Below, in pieces: positions 30,100-35,604 of a DNA stretch of 35,604 bases (position 1 is the stretch's first letter; the number at the start of each line of letters is the position of its first letter). Under the pieces are notes generated by a model. The model saw only the letters and a program-made list of their open reading frames with translations, made no database searches and was not told the DNA's origin. The position numbers were made by a program, and so were the translations under genes. The stretch comes from CAZYPU01 sp049642705. GTDB lineage: Bacteria > Omnitrophota > Gorgyraeia > JABMRN01 > RBG-13-46-9. The stretch covers positions 1-35,604 of the forward strand of contig JBARPB010000021.1 of NCBI GenBank assembly GCA_049642705.1, in the 5' to 3' direction.

Positions 30100-30647
30100 C
30101 CCTTCTTTCCCCTTATCTCTCCTTCTTTTCCCTTATCGCCCCTTATCTTCTTCTCGAATTCCTCTTTCGTGCCAACAAAAAGCGCGCCTGTTGGGCATGC
30201 CAGAACACAGGCATAGCGAAGTCCTGAGCTTGTCGAAGGATCGTCTCTATCGGGGCACAGATCGCACTTAACCGCTATGTGATTCTCGATATCTCTTACT
30301 ATCGCGCCAAAAGGGCATACCATAACGCACATCCAGCAGCCCACGCACTTCTCTTTATCGTGCAGCGTTGCGCCCGTTTTTTCATCCTTTGAAAGGGCCC
30401 CGCTCATGCAAGCCGTAACGCAAGGCGCTTCCTCGCAGTGCTGGCAGTGAAGAGATACGATTTTCTCGCCCACGTTTTCTGTCTTTACCCTCTTTTTAGG
30501 TAAGGGTTTTTCCCGAACAGCAGAAAAGATATCTTTCGACTTAGAGTGTTCTACCGCGCAAGCTATCTCGCAGGAGCGGCATCCGACGCACTTCGTAATA
30601 TCGCAGTATATTTTCACGTCTCTGGTTTTCTTTTTTTCTTTAAGCAT
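30096..30647 (-). CDS. cooF: CooF-like ferredoxin with four [4Fe-4S]-type cysteine sets
   Basis: A 183-residue electron carrier linking CODH to the flavoprotein encoded next. Cysteine sets: CVGCRSCEIACAVEH, CQHCEEAPCVTACMSGAL, CVGCWMCVMVCPFGAI, and CDLC followed by CVLACPTGAL. I chose ATG 30647, which overlaps the cooS stop by 8 bases; the longer open frame adds 11 residues without homology. In the last set the usual eight or so residues between CDLC and CVLACP grow to fifteen by an insert reading PSTSSGL, the translation of a repeat at 30216-30242. A charged repeat-derived tail ends the protein. Confidence 0.9.
   Translation of the reverse strand: MLKEKKKTRDVKIYCDITKCVGCRSCEIACAVEHSKSKDIFSAVREKPLPKKRVKTENVGEKIVSLHCQHCEEAPCVTACMSGALSKDEKTGATLHDKEKCVGCWMCVMVCPFGAIVRDIENHIAVKCDLCPDRDDPSTSSGLRYACVLACPTGALFVGTKEEFEKKIRGDKGKEGEIRGKKG
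30101..30147. repeat. 20-bp period direct repeat in the 3' end of the cooF-like gene
   Basis: CCTTCTTTCCCCTTATC (30101-30117) recurs at 30121-30137 with one mismatch, and CCTTATC again at 30141-30147. The repeats encode the low-complexity Lys/Gly/Arg C-terminal tail of the ferredoxin and reach to within two bases of the next gene's start codon region, so the tail may be a by-product of repeat growth. Confidence 0.8.
30216..30242. repeat. Intragenic repeat of the TCCTTCGACAAGCTCAGGA type, in frame in cooF
   Basis: On the minus strand the gene contains TCCTTCGACAAGCTCAGGA, translated as PSTSSGL. I recognise this sequence as a short dispersed repeat found in many uncultured bacterial genomes, whose peptide traces are STSSG in one frame and LSLSKD in another. 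Here it adds about seven residues (21 bases) between two cysteine pairs without breaking the frame. Confidence 0.75.
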
Positions 30648-32565
30648 GTATTGGTTTTCCACCGTGTATCGCCGGAACAAGCTTCAATGCCTTCCGCTTC
30701 AAATCAATATGCCGTATCATCATATGTGCAGCTTTAACCGGATCTTTCTCAAAAGCAAATTTACCGCCTATAATTTTTTCAAGCCCGTTGGTAATATAAT
30801 CCGTAACCTTTTCACTCCCTAATACGGGCAGGGGCGTGCCAAAAACTGTAAATACGCCGCTGGCCACAAAATAGGAACCGATAGAAACTGCTTTTTCGCT
30901 CATCCACTCGGGAGCCGCTCCAGCGGCAGGCAAATCGCTTATGTCTTCGCCTAAACCTCCTTCTTTAACTATTTCCGAAAGGATGAGTAAAATCCTTGAG
31001 TTATCCACGCACGAGCCGACGTGTAAAACAGGCGGTATTCCCACCGTTTCACATATTTCCCGAAGACCCGGACCTGCGTATTTAAAAGCGCTCTCCGGTG
31101 TAAGCAACCCTTCCTTGGCGCAGGCAATGGCCGAACAGCCCGTCTGAACGACTAAAACATCGTGCTTTATTAATTCCTTTACCATGGAAACGTGCGCCCA
31201 GTCATGCCTTATGTTGGGGTTGTTGCAACCAACTACACCTGCCGCTCCCCTTAATCTTCCGGAAATTATCGCATCATTAAGCGGCCTGTAGGTAGCGCGG
31301 TATTTGCCTCCCAAAAAACGAAAAGCATTTTCCGTGGTAAAACCGGCGACAAGACCCTTTATCTCTCCGGGTATGTTGACCCTTTTTTTGTTTCTCTTTT
31401 TATAATTCTCCACGCCGAGCCTTATAATATTCCTGGCGATCTCAAGGGCTTTTTCTTCCTTAAACTCAATATGTTCCACGCCCGGAAACTTGCACTTGGG
31501 GGAAGTCGTAATAAGTTTTGTATGAAAACAGTTCGCGACGCTTGAAAGGGCCGGCATGATACACTGCACGTCAACCATCATAAGCTCTACTGACCCTGTT
31601 AAAATTGCCAATTCCTGCTGCAGGAAATTCCCGGCCGACGGGATGCCGTGCCTCATCAATATTTCGTTTGCGGTACAGCACATACCTACCAAGTTTATGC
31701 CCTTTGTTCCGTATTTTTTGGCAAGCGCAACAAGTTCCCGATCTTTGACTGCTTCCCGGACCACATCGGAAAGCGTGGGTTCATGGCCGTGGACAACTAT
31801 ATTCACATGGTCTTCTTTTAAAACACCTAAATTAACAGTGGCACGAATAGGTTCGGGCGAGCCGAATAAAATATCAGAAAGTTCGGTGGCAATCATTGAA
31901 CCGCCCCAGCCGTCACCGAGAGCAGCCCTTATGCCGTGGTTTATTATATTTTTATAATCGTTATCGACTCCTATATGGGTCCTGTGCATTATCTCTACGA
32001 TTTCCCTGTCTATGCCTCTTGGTACAACCCCTAATTTTCTCCAGACCTCCAGCCTTTTTTTGGGCGCAAGGCTTGTGAGCTTCAATTCGCCGTGCTGCTG
32101 GCCGAATTCAGAAAGGCACCTCTCGCCTATCTCTTCGCCGATTTTTTCAATGCCTTTGCCGGTGGTGTCTATGCCGTAAATCTCGGCGAGCTTTTTTAGC
32201 TTCTCGGTAGATTTTAACTTGTAATCGTGCGCTTCACCTTTAGACGCCAATATCAAGGCGTGCGCGATATCGCGGCCGTGGTCCGAATGTGCTGCCGCGC
32301 CCGAAGCAATCATTCTTGCGAGGTTCCTGGCTGCAATCGTATCTTTCGAAGCACCGCATACGCCCTCCTGCGGGCCTTCCCCGAACGGGTCAATCCTGCA
32401 TGGGCCCATATTGCATATCTTGCAGCATATCCCGAGTTCGCCAAAACCGCACTGCGGCTGCATTGCATCGTAGCGGTCCCAGACGATTTTTATATTCTCG
32501 TCCTCGGCCTTCTTTATCATTTTCTGGCTTGCCGGGTCGTATGAACGTTGCTTATGTTTCTCCAT
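30640..32565 (-). CDS. cooS: Anaerobic carbon-monoxide dehydrogenase catalytic subunit
   Basis: Interconverts CO2 and CO at a Ni-Fe-S C-cluster; in this operon it serves as the AcsA partner of acetyl-CoA synthase. The protein has 641 residues. D-cluster Cys39 and Cys47 and B-cluster Cys48, Cys51, Cys56 and Cys70 lie in CGFGELGICCKICNMGPC and GVCG, at positions identical to the well-studied CODH-II enzyme. C-cluster Cys motifs are GMCCTANEIL, VDVQCIMP, GVVGCNNP, QTGCSAIACAKEG and HVGSCVDNSR. I chose ATG 32565 with GAGGAG six bases before; upstream codons fall in a hairpin. It is grouped with cooF and flavoprotein genes, like stand-alone CO-oxidising units. Confidence 0.96.
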   Translation of the reverse strand: MEKHKQRSYDPASQKMIKKAEDENIKIVWDRYDAMQPQCGFGELGICCKICNMGPCRIDPFGEGPQEGVCGASKDTIAARNLARMIASGAAAHSDHGRDIAHALILASKGEAHDYKLKSTEKLKKLAEIYGIDTTGKGIEKIGEEIGERCLSEFGQQHGELKLTSLAPKKRLEVWRKLGVVPRGIDREIVEIMHRTHIGVDNDYKNIINHGIRAALGDGWGGSMIATELSDILFGSPEPIRATVNLGVLKEDHVNIVVHGHEPTLSDVVREAVKDRELVALAKKYGTKGINLVGMCCTANEILMRHGIPSAGNFLQQELAILTGSVELMMVDVQCIMPALSSVANCFHTKLITTSPKCKFPGVEHIEFKEEKALEIARNIIRLGVENYKKRNKKRVNIPGEIKGLVAGFTTENAFRFLGGKYRATYRPLNDAIISGRLRGAAGVVGCNNPNIRHDWAHVSMVKELIKHDVLVVQTGCSAIACAKEGLLTPESAFKYAGPGLREICETVGIPPVLHVGSCVDNSRILLILSEIVKEGGLGEDISDLPAAGAAPEWMSEKAVSIGSYFVASGVFTVFGTPLPVLGSEKVTDYITNGLEKIIGGKFAFEKDPVKAAHMMIRHIDLKRKALKLVPAIHGGKPIHA

Positions 32566-32584
32566 ACTGTACTCCTCGTGTATT

Positions 32585-32604
32585 CCCCACACGTAAGTGT
32601 GGGG
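32585..32604. repeat. Perfect hairpin with 8-bp stem and GTAA/TTAC loop
   Basis: CCCCACAC, loop GTAA, GTGTGGGG lie between folD and the cooS RBS. The hexamer CGTAAG at its centre is shared with the hairpin at 28791-28810, while the arms differ but remain perfectly complementary. No T-run follows, so termination is unlikely. Possible roles are mRNA processing or control of cooS translation. Confidence 0.8.
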
Positions 32605-32606
32605 TA

Positions 32607-33452
32607 TTAGTGCTGCATCTTAAAAGCGTTTACTACGTTCCTCATTAACATCGTTACTGTAAGCGGGCCAACGCCGCCGGGAACAGGCGTAATAAATGCG
32701 GCTCGTTCGCTTGCCTTTTCAAATTCGACATCGCCCACAAGTTTATCTCCTACTCGATTAATTCCTACGTCTATAACGATAGCGCCTTCCTTTACCCACT
32801 CGCCTTTAACGAGGCCTGCCTTGCCTACTGCCACAACGAGTATCTCGCCCCTCTTAACATGTTCCGGCAAAACGCCTCTTTCTCCGGTTGCTATATGACA
32901 GACAGTGGTAGTAACGAACTTGTTCAATAGTAAAAGGCTCAAGGGCTTTCCCACAATCTCGGAATGCCCCACCACGACTGCCTCTTTCCCATAGAGATTG
33001 ACTCCGGTAGATTCTATTAACTCCATCGCCGCCCGTGCGGTGCAGGGAGCAAGTTTAGCGTCGCCTAAAAGCACGTGACCCAGGTTTTCCGGATGCATAC
33101 CTTCTGCATCTTTTTCGGGCGAAATAGCGCTCATAACAGCCCTGTGGTCTATTCCTTTAGGCAGAGGGAGCTGGACGATTATGCCCGATGTGTTTTTATC
33201 CTGATTCAGTTTTTTAATTTCTTCCAGCAGATTCTGCTCGGTTATGCCGGCATTCAGCGTTTTTAATTCGTATTTTATGCCTAAATTTTCGGCCGTTTTC
33301 CGTTGTGATTTTATATAAACAGCCGAGGCCGCATTCGTGCCAACCTCAATACTGACAAGTTCCGGTTTTTGTTTAAGCGAGGTGATTTCTTTTTTCAAAT
33401 CCTCTTTAATCTTACCGGCGATAACCTTACCTTCTAATAACTTTGCATTCAT
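32607..33452 (-). CDS. folD: Methylene-THF dehydrogenase/methenyl-THF cyclohydrolase
   Basis: Bifunctional enzyme of the methyl branch that interconverts methylene-, methenyl- and formyl-THF. The 281-residue protein has the family motifs: VYIKSQRKTAENLGI with the Tyr/Lys pair, GIIVQLPLPKGID, DAEGMHPENLG, CTARAAMELIE, VVVGHSEIVGKPLSLLLL and TPVPGGVGPLTVTML. I chose ATG 33452, with AAGGTGAG upstream; the longer frame includes repeat sequence of the adjacent element. A separate FchA cyclohydrolase is encoded two genes upstream, so cyclohydrolase capacity is duplicated. Confidence 0.96.
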   Translation of the reverse strand: MNAKLLEGKVIAGKIKEDLKKEITSLKQKPELVSIEVGTNAASAVYIKSQRKTAENLGIKYELKTLNAGITEQNLLEEIKKLNQDKNTSGIIVQLPLPKGIDHRAVMSAISPEKDAEGMHPENLGHVLLGDAKLAPCTARAAMELIESTGVNLYGKEAVVVGHSEIVGKPLSLLLLNKFVTTTVCHIATGERGVLPEHVKRGEILVVAVGKAGLVKGEWVKEGAIVIDVGINRVGDKLVGDVEFEKASERAAFITPVPGGVGPLTVTMLMRNVVNAFKMQH

Positions 33453-33471
33453 AAACTCACCTTTTTTATTT

Positions 33472-33511
33472 AACGCAGATTCTCGCAAATCAAACGCAGA
33501 CTTACGCAGAT
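33472..33511. repeat. Left inverted arm of CGCAGAT units, 10/11/10-bp phased
   Basis: Four CGCAGAT-like units begin at 33474, 33484 (CGCAAAT), 33495 (CGCAGAC) and 33505. The 40-bp arm is inverted relative to 33901-33940, with 30 of 40 positions identical. It provides the last codons and stop codon of the GxxExxY gene. Confidence 0.9.
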
Positions 33512-33912
33512 GAAATTTTTGTTCGAGCCAATTCGTAGACTCTGCGTCGTATATCTATTTTTTCATTGCCGAAATTTACCAAGTATCCAATTTTATACAG
33601 CGTACCCCTCAGGTAATAATAAAGTTGCTTCTCGAATACTTTAGGCATATTTAACAGAGATTTTATTTCGATTATGACTTTCTCTTCTATTACAAAATCA
33701 GGTTCGTAAACTCCTATATTCTTTTCTCTAAACCGTATCTTAATTCTTGGTTTATCTCTGTATTTTATCCTTTCCTCGTCAAAAACTATTTTCAATGCTT
33801 CGTGGTAAATTTGCTCTTTATGTGCAGGTCCCAGTTCATTATATACTCCATAAAAGCAGCCGACCAATTTATATGATAAATTTTTGTATAAGAATTTTTT
33901 ATCTGCGACCAT
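33502..33912 (-). CDS. GxxExxY protein, PDDEXK-nuclease-like
   Basis: A 136-residue protein of the GxxExxY family. Seen: VYNELGPAHKEQIYHEALKI, where Ala stands for the usual first Gly, then YEPDFVIEEKVIIEIKSL, which fits a PD-(D/E)xK nuclease core, and FEKQLYYYLRGT with YLVNFGNEKIDIRR. Its biological role is not established. The start codon lies within the right CGCAGAT arm and the stop codon within the left one, so gene and repeats form one unit. It interrupts an otherwise continuous run of C1-folate genes (folD, metF, fchA), suggesting insertion. Confidence 0.88.
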   Translation of the reverse strand: MVADKKFLYKNLSYKLVGCFYGVYNELGPAHKEQIYHEALKIVFDEERIKYRDKPRIKIRFREKNIGVYEPDFVIEEKVIIEIKSLLNMPKVFEKQLYYYLRGTLYKIGYLVNFGNEKIDIRRRVYELARTKISSA

Positions 33913-33940
33913 CTGCGTGCAATCTGCGATTATCTGCGTT
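33901..33940. repeat. Right inverted arm of ATCTGCG units, 10/11/10-bp phased
   Basis: Four exact ATCTGCG units begin at 33901, 33911, 33922 and 33932. This is the inverted partner of the arm at 33472-33511, with the same 10, 11, 10 spacing. It contains the GxxExxY start codon and lies upstream of that gene, 14 bases from the metF stop. Confidence 0.92.
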
Positions 33941-33954
33941 CAATTACTCTCTTT

Positions 33955-34830
33955 CTACTCTTTATTTATCTTGCTTAAAACTTCCTTTGTAGGTTCAACT
34001 TTATTTAACGAATAGAAATGAAGTCCCGGCGAGCCGCCTTCTAATAATTCATTGCACTGCTTAACCGCAAATTCGACGCCGGCTTTGTACGTTGCTTCGG
34101 CCGCTCCGTCAAGCGGCTTAAATATATCGTGGACCTTTTGGGGAATTGTGGCTCCACAGGTCTTGCAGAATTTCAAAAGCGTCTGGTAATTCGTTATGGG
34201 AATAATGCCGGGTAATATCCGTACATTTATACCTGCTTTTTTCGTTCTCTCCAGATACTCGAAATAATCCTTGTTGTCGAAGAAAAGTTGGGTTATCACG
34301 AATTCTCCGCCCGAATCTATTTTAATCTTGAGATATTTTGTGTCCGTTTCCTTATCCGGGCAGTCAACATGCCCTTCAGGAAAACCTGCTACTCCTATGC
34401 TAAAAAAGTCTCCGTGAGTTTTGATGAGTTCTATAAGCTGATAACAGTATTCAAGCCCGTCCTCAGCAGGCGTCCAGAAGTCCTGCCCCTCGGGCGGGTC
34501 CCCGCGAAGCGCCAGGATATTACGGATATTCCGTTCTTTCATTTTTCCTAATATATTTTTCAGCTCTTCCTGGCTGTGGCCGACGCAGGTAAAGTGATGC
34601 ATCACGGGGACATCGAACTTTTTCTGAAGTTCGTCAACGATTTCCATCGTAGCTTCTCTTGTGCTTCCGCCGGCGCCGTAGGTTACCGAAAACCAGTCCG
34701 CCCCTAACTCTTTGAAGGCCTCTGCAACGCCGGGAAGCTTGGCTCTTCCCTTTTCCGTTTTCGGCGGAAAAAATTCAAAAGAATAAGTCCTGTCTTTCTC
34801 CTTTAAAATATCGATTATTTTTCTTATCAT
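33955..34830 (-). CDS. metF: 5,10-methylenetetrahydrofolate reductase
   Basis: Reduces methylene-THF to methyl-THF, the last step of the methyl branch before AcsE. The 291-residue TIM-barrel flavoprotein shows YSFEFFPPKTEKGRAKL, WFSVTYGAGGSTREATMEIV, HHFTCVGHSQEELKNIL, ILALRGDPPEGQDF, GVAGFPEGHVDCPD, FVITQLFFDNKDYFEYL and ILPGIIPITNYQTLLKFC. It overlaps fchA by 4 bases. No metV partner is adjacent, so the electron donor is not defined here; the CooF-like, hydrogenase or flavoprotein systems are candidates. Confidence 0.96.
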   Translation of the reverse strand: MIRKIIDILKEKDRTYSFEFFPPKTEKGRAKLPGVAEAFKELGADWFSVTYGAGGSTREATMEIVDELQKKFDVPVMHHFTCVGHSQEELKNILGKMKERNIRNILALRGDPPEGQDFWTPAEDGLEYCYQLIELIKTHGDFFSIGVAGFPEGHVDCPDKETDTKYLKIKIDSGGEFVITQLFFDNKDYFEYLERTKKAGINVRILPGIIPITNYQTLLKFCKTCGATIPQKVHDIFKPLDGAAEATYKAGVEFAVKQCNELLEGGSPGLHFYSLNKVEPTKEVLSKINKE

Positions 34831-35456
34831 TTACCCTCCTCGCGTACATATTTATCTATTTTATCCTGGATCTTTTTACTTATAACTGCTATCTCTTTCT
34901 CCGCGGACTCAACTATTTTCCTTGTTTCGCTTGCAATCTTAGCGTCCTTGATGCTCTTAAGATTTATCTCTACATTTAAAACTGCCGCGTGAAAGGCGGA
35001 ATTGAACATAATACCGGCTATAAACGTATCTGTTATCAAATTGGCATTGCCTTTTTCAACTACCGGTAAACAAAATTTAATCGCCTCAAGCGCCTTATTA
35101 CAGACCTCAAGCGGTACAGCGAGAGCTGCTTTCAGCGCATCCTGAATTTTATTCGTGCGACGTTCACCTTTGTCTTTAGGCAACTTAAAGGCATCGGATA
35201 ATTTCTTATACACTACCGCGTCTTCCGAAGCAAGTTGGGTGAAATTCTCGCGAAGCGCTTCTGAACGAGCCAGAATATCCGCCATTTCTTTTTCGACCGC
35301 CTTATACTTCTCTTTCCCTACCGTAAAATTCACTACTTTACTTAAAAGCGCTGCCGCCGTTGCGCCGGCCAGTGCCGCCGCGCTCCCTCCCCCGGGAACA
35401 GGATTATTTGATGCTAGTTCTTTTAAATACTGGCTTATGGATTTATTTCCGTACAT
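34827..35456 (-). CDS. fchA: Methenyltetrahydrofolate cyclohydrolase, FTCD_C type (FchA)
   Basis: A 209-residue cyclodeaminase/cyclohydrolase-fold protein used in acetogens to convert formyl-THF and methenyl-THF. Seen: the N-terminal YLKELASNNPVPGGGSAAAL motif, the Lys/Ser-rich KVVNFTVGKEKYKAVE stretch, DAFKLPKDKGERR and a C-terminal helical part with NLITDTFIAGIMFNSAFHAAV. It lies between fhs and metF in the methyl-branch operon and overlaps metF. A repeat region of ATCTGTGT units separates it from fhs and supplies its start codon surroundings. Confidence 0.93.
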   Translation of the reverse strand: MYGNKSISQYLKELASNNPVPGGGSAAALAGATAAALLSKVVNFTVGKEKYKAVEKEMADILARSEALRENFTQLASEDAVVYKKLSDAFKLPKDKGERRTNKIQDALKAALAVPLEVCNKALEAIKFCLPVVEKGNANLITDTFIAGIMFNSAFHAAVLNVEINLKSIKDAKIASETRKIVESAEKEIAVISKKIQDKIDKYVREEGK

Positions 35457-35491
35457 CTGTGTAATCTATCCCTAATCTGTGTAATCTGTGT
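35454..35491. repeat. ATCTGTGT repeat array between fhs and fchA
   Basis: ATCTGTGTAATCT occurs at 35455-35467 and 35475-35487, a 20-bp period, and AATCTGTGT is tandem at 35474-35491. It fills the whole fhs/fchA junction. The ATCTGYG core resembles the units around the GxxExxY gene. Confidence 0.85.
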
Positions 35492-35492
35492 T

Positions 35493-35604
35493 TTAAAACA
35501 ACCCCACCGTATTCCCGTCTTTATCAATATCCACCTTCTCCCCGGGCGGACGCGTTGGAAGACCCGGCATAGTCCGCATCGTCCCGCACAGGGGAAACAA
35601 AAAT
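35493..35604 (-). CDS. fhs: Formate-tetrahydrofolate ligase, C-terminal end
   Basis: The last 36 codons of fhs, which attaches formate to THF using ATP; the rest lies beyond the right edge. The tail reads FLFPLCGTMRTMPGLPTRP, then PGEKVDIDKDG and GLF before the stop. The PGLP core and the terminal GLF are the usual end of this enzyme. The wording PLCGTMRTMPGLPTRP is closer to the longer form found in C1-THF synthases than to the short clostridial form (which has TGDIMTMPGLP). As first gene visible on this strand it sets the order fhs, fchA, metF, folD. Confidence 0.9.
   Translation of the reverse strand, partial: FLFPLCGTMRTMPGLPTRPPGEKVDIDKDGNTVGLF

Noticed and set aside
32585..32604. Rho-independent terminator
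   Set aside because: No T-run follows the stem on either strand, and the genes on both sides are co-directional with an RBS immediately after it.
33472..33940. CRISPR array
   Set aside because: Units are 7 bp with 3-4 bp gaps and the two sides are inverted; there are no spacers of usual length and no cas genes.

Overview
This window reads as part of a chromosome of a strictly anaerobic, probably Gram-negative-type bacterium that runs the Wood-Ljungdahl (reductive acetyl-CoA) pathway. The acetyl-CoA synthase is the bacterial AcsB type, a heptose epimerase (hldD) points to an LPS-like outer envelope, and oxygen defence uses superoxide reductase and rubrerythrin. Gene content and the heavy load of short intergenic repeats would suit an uncultured lineage such as Omnitrophota, but this is an inference; no rRNA or other marker settles the taxonomy.

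Layout. (1) Positions 1-5071, minus strand: an operon starting with the redox repressor rex, then hydB-like and hydG-like electron-transfer subunits, a polyferredoxin, and membrane [NiFe]-hydrogenase/complex I-type subunits (NuoH-, NuoB-, NuoC-like and the start of the large subunit). The large subunit carries an in-frame stop after codon 25. (2) 5071-6355: a divergent control region with a near-consensus promoter, an Rrf2 regulator and a TauE/SafE permease, the only genes on the plus strand. (3) 6348-11804, minus: DNA repair (Ogg2-like) and an oxidative-stress/thiol island: two half-ferritin-like proteins, AhpF-like disulfide reductase, YHS permease, glutaredoxin, superoxide reductase, rubrerythrin, a 41-residue desulforedoxin and a flavin reductase. 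A 167-bp MITE-like element sits inside it. (4) 11810-19395, minus: Fe-alcohol dehydrogenase, nifU/nifS/nfu, an iron-sulfur flavoprotein, hldD, a Pta-N-terminal-like P-loop protein, a hexulose-phosphate synthase/RraA fusion and yjbQ. (5) 19414-35604, minus: the Wood-Ljungdahl cluster, in transcription order fhs (3' end only), fchA, metF, a GxxExxY nuclease-like gene, folD, cooS/acsA, a cooF-like ferredoxin, an NAD(P)H oxidoreductase, acsB, acsC, acsV, cooC, acsD, acsE. Formate dehydrogenase is not in the window.

How it works together. Formate is carried on tetrahydrofolate by Fhs, FchA/FolD and MetF to methyl-THF. AcsE moves the methyl to the corrinoid protein AcsCD, which AcsV keeps reductively active. 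CooS makes CO and AcsB joins CO, methyl and CoA. CooC supplies Ni-dependent maturation. The CooF-like ferredoxin, flavoprotein and the hydrogenase operon balance ferredoxin, NAD(P)H and H2, with Rex as the NADH sensor.

The most striking feature is a 447-residue intein with a LAGLIDADG endonuclease inside acsB, inserted exactly before the first cysteine of the Cys-Gly-Cys motif that binds nickel in the A-cluster, so the enzyme cannot have an active site until the intein splices out. Also notable are a GxxExxY gene bounded by 40-bp inverted arms with helically phased CGCAGAT units, heptamer repeats filling gene junctions, and a repeat inserted in frame into the CooF-like ferredoxin. No stretch above 300 bases lacks a gene; the longest gap (10184-10366) holds the MITE-like element. 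I saw no tRNA, rRNA or CRISPR array.
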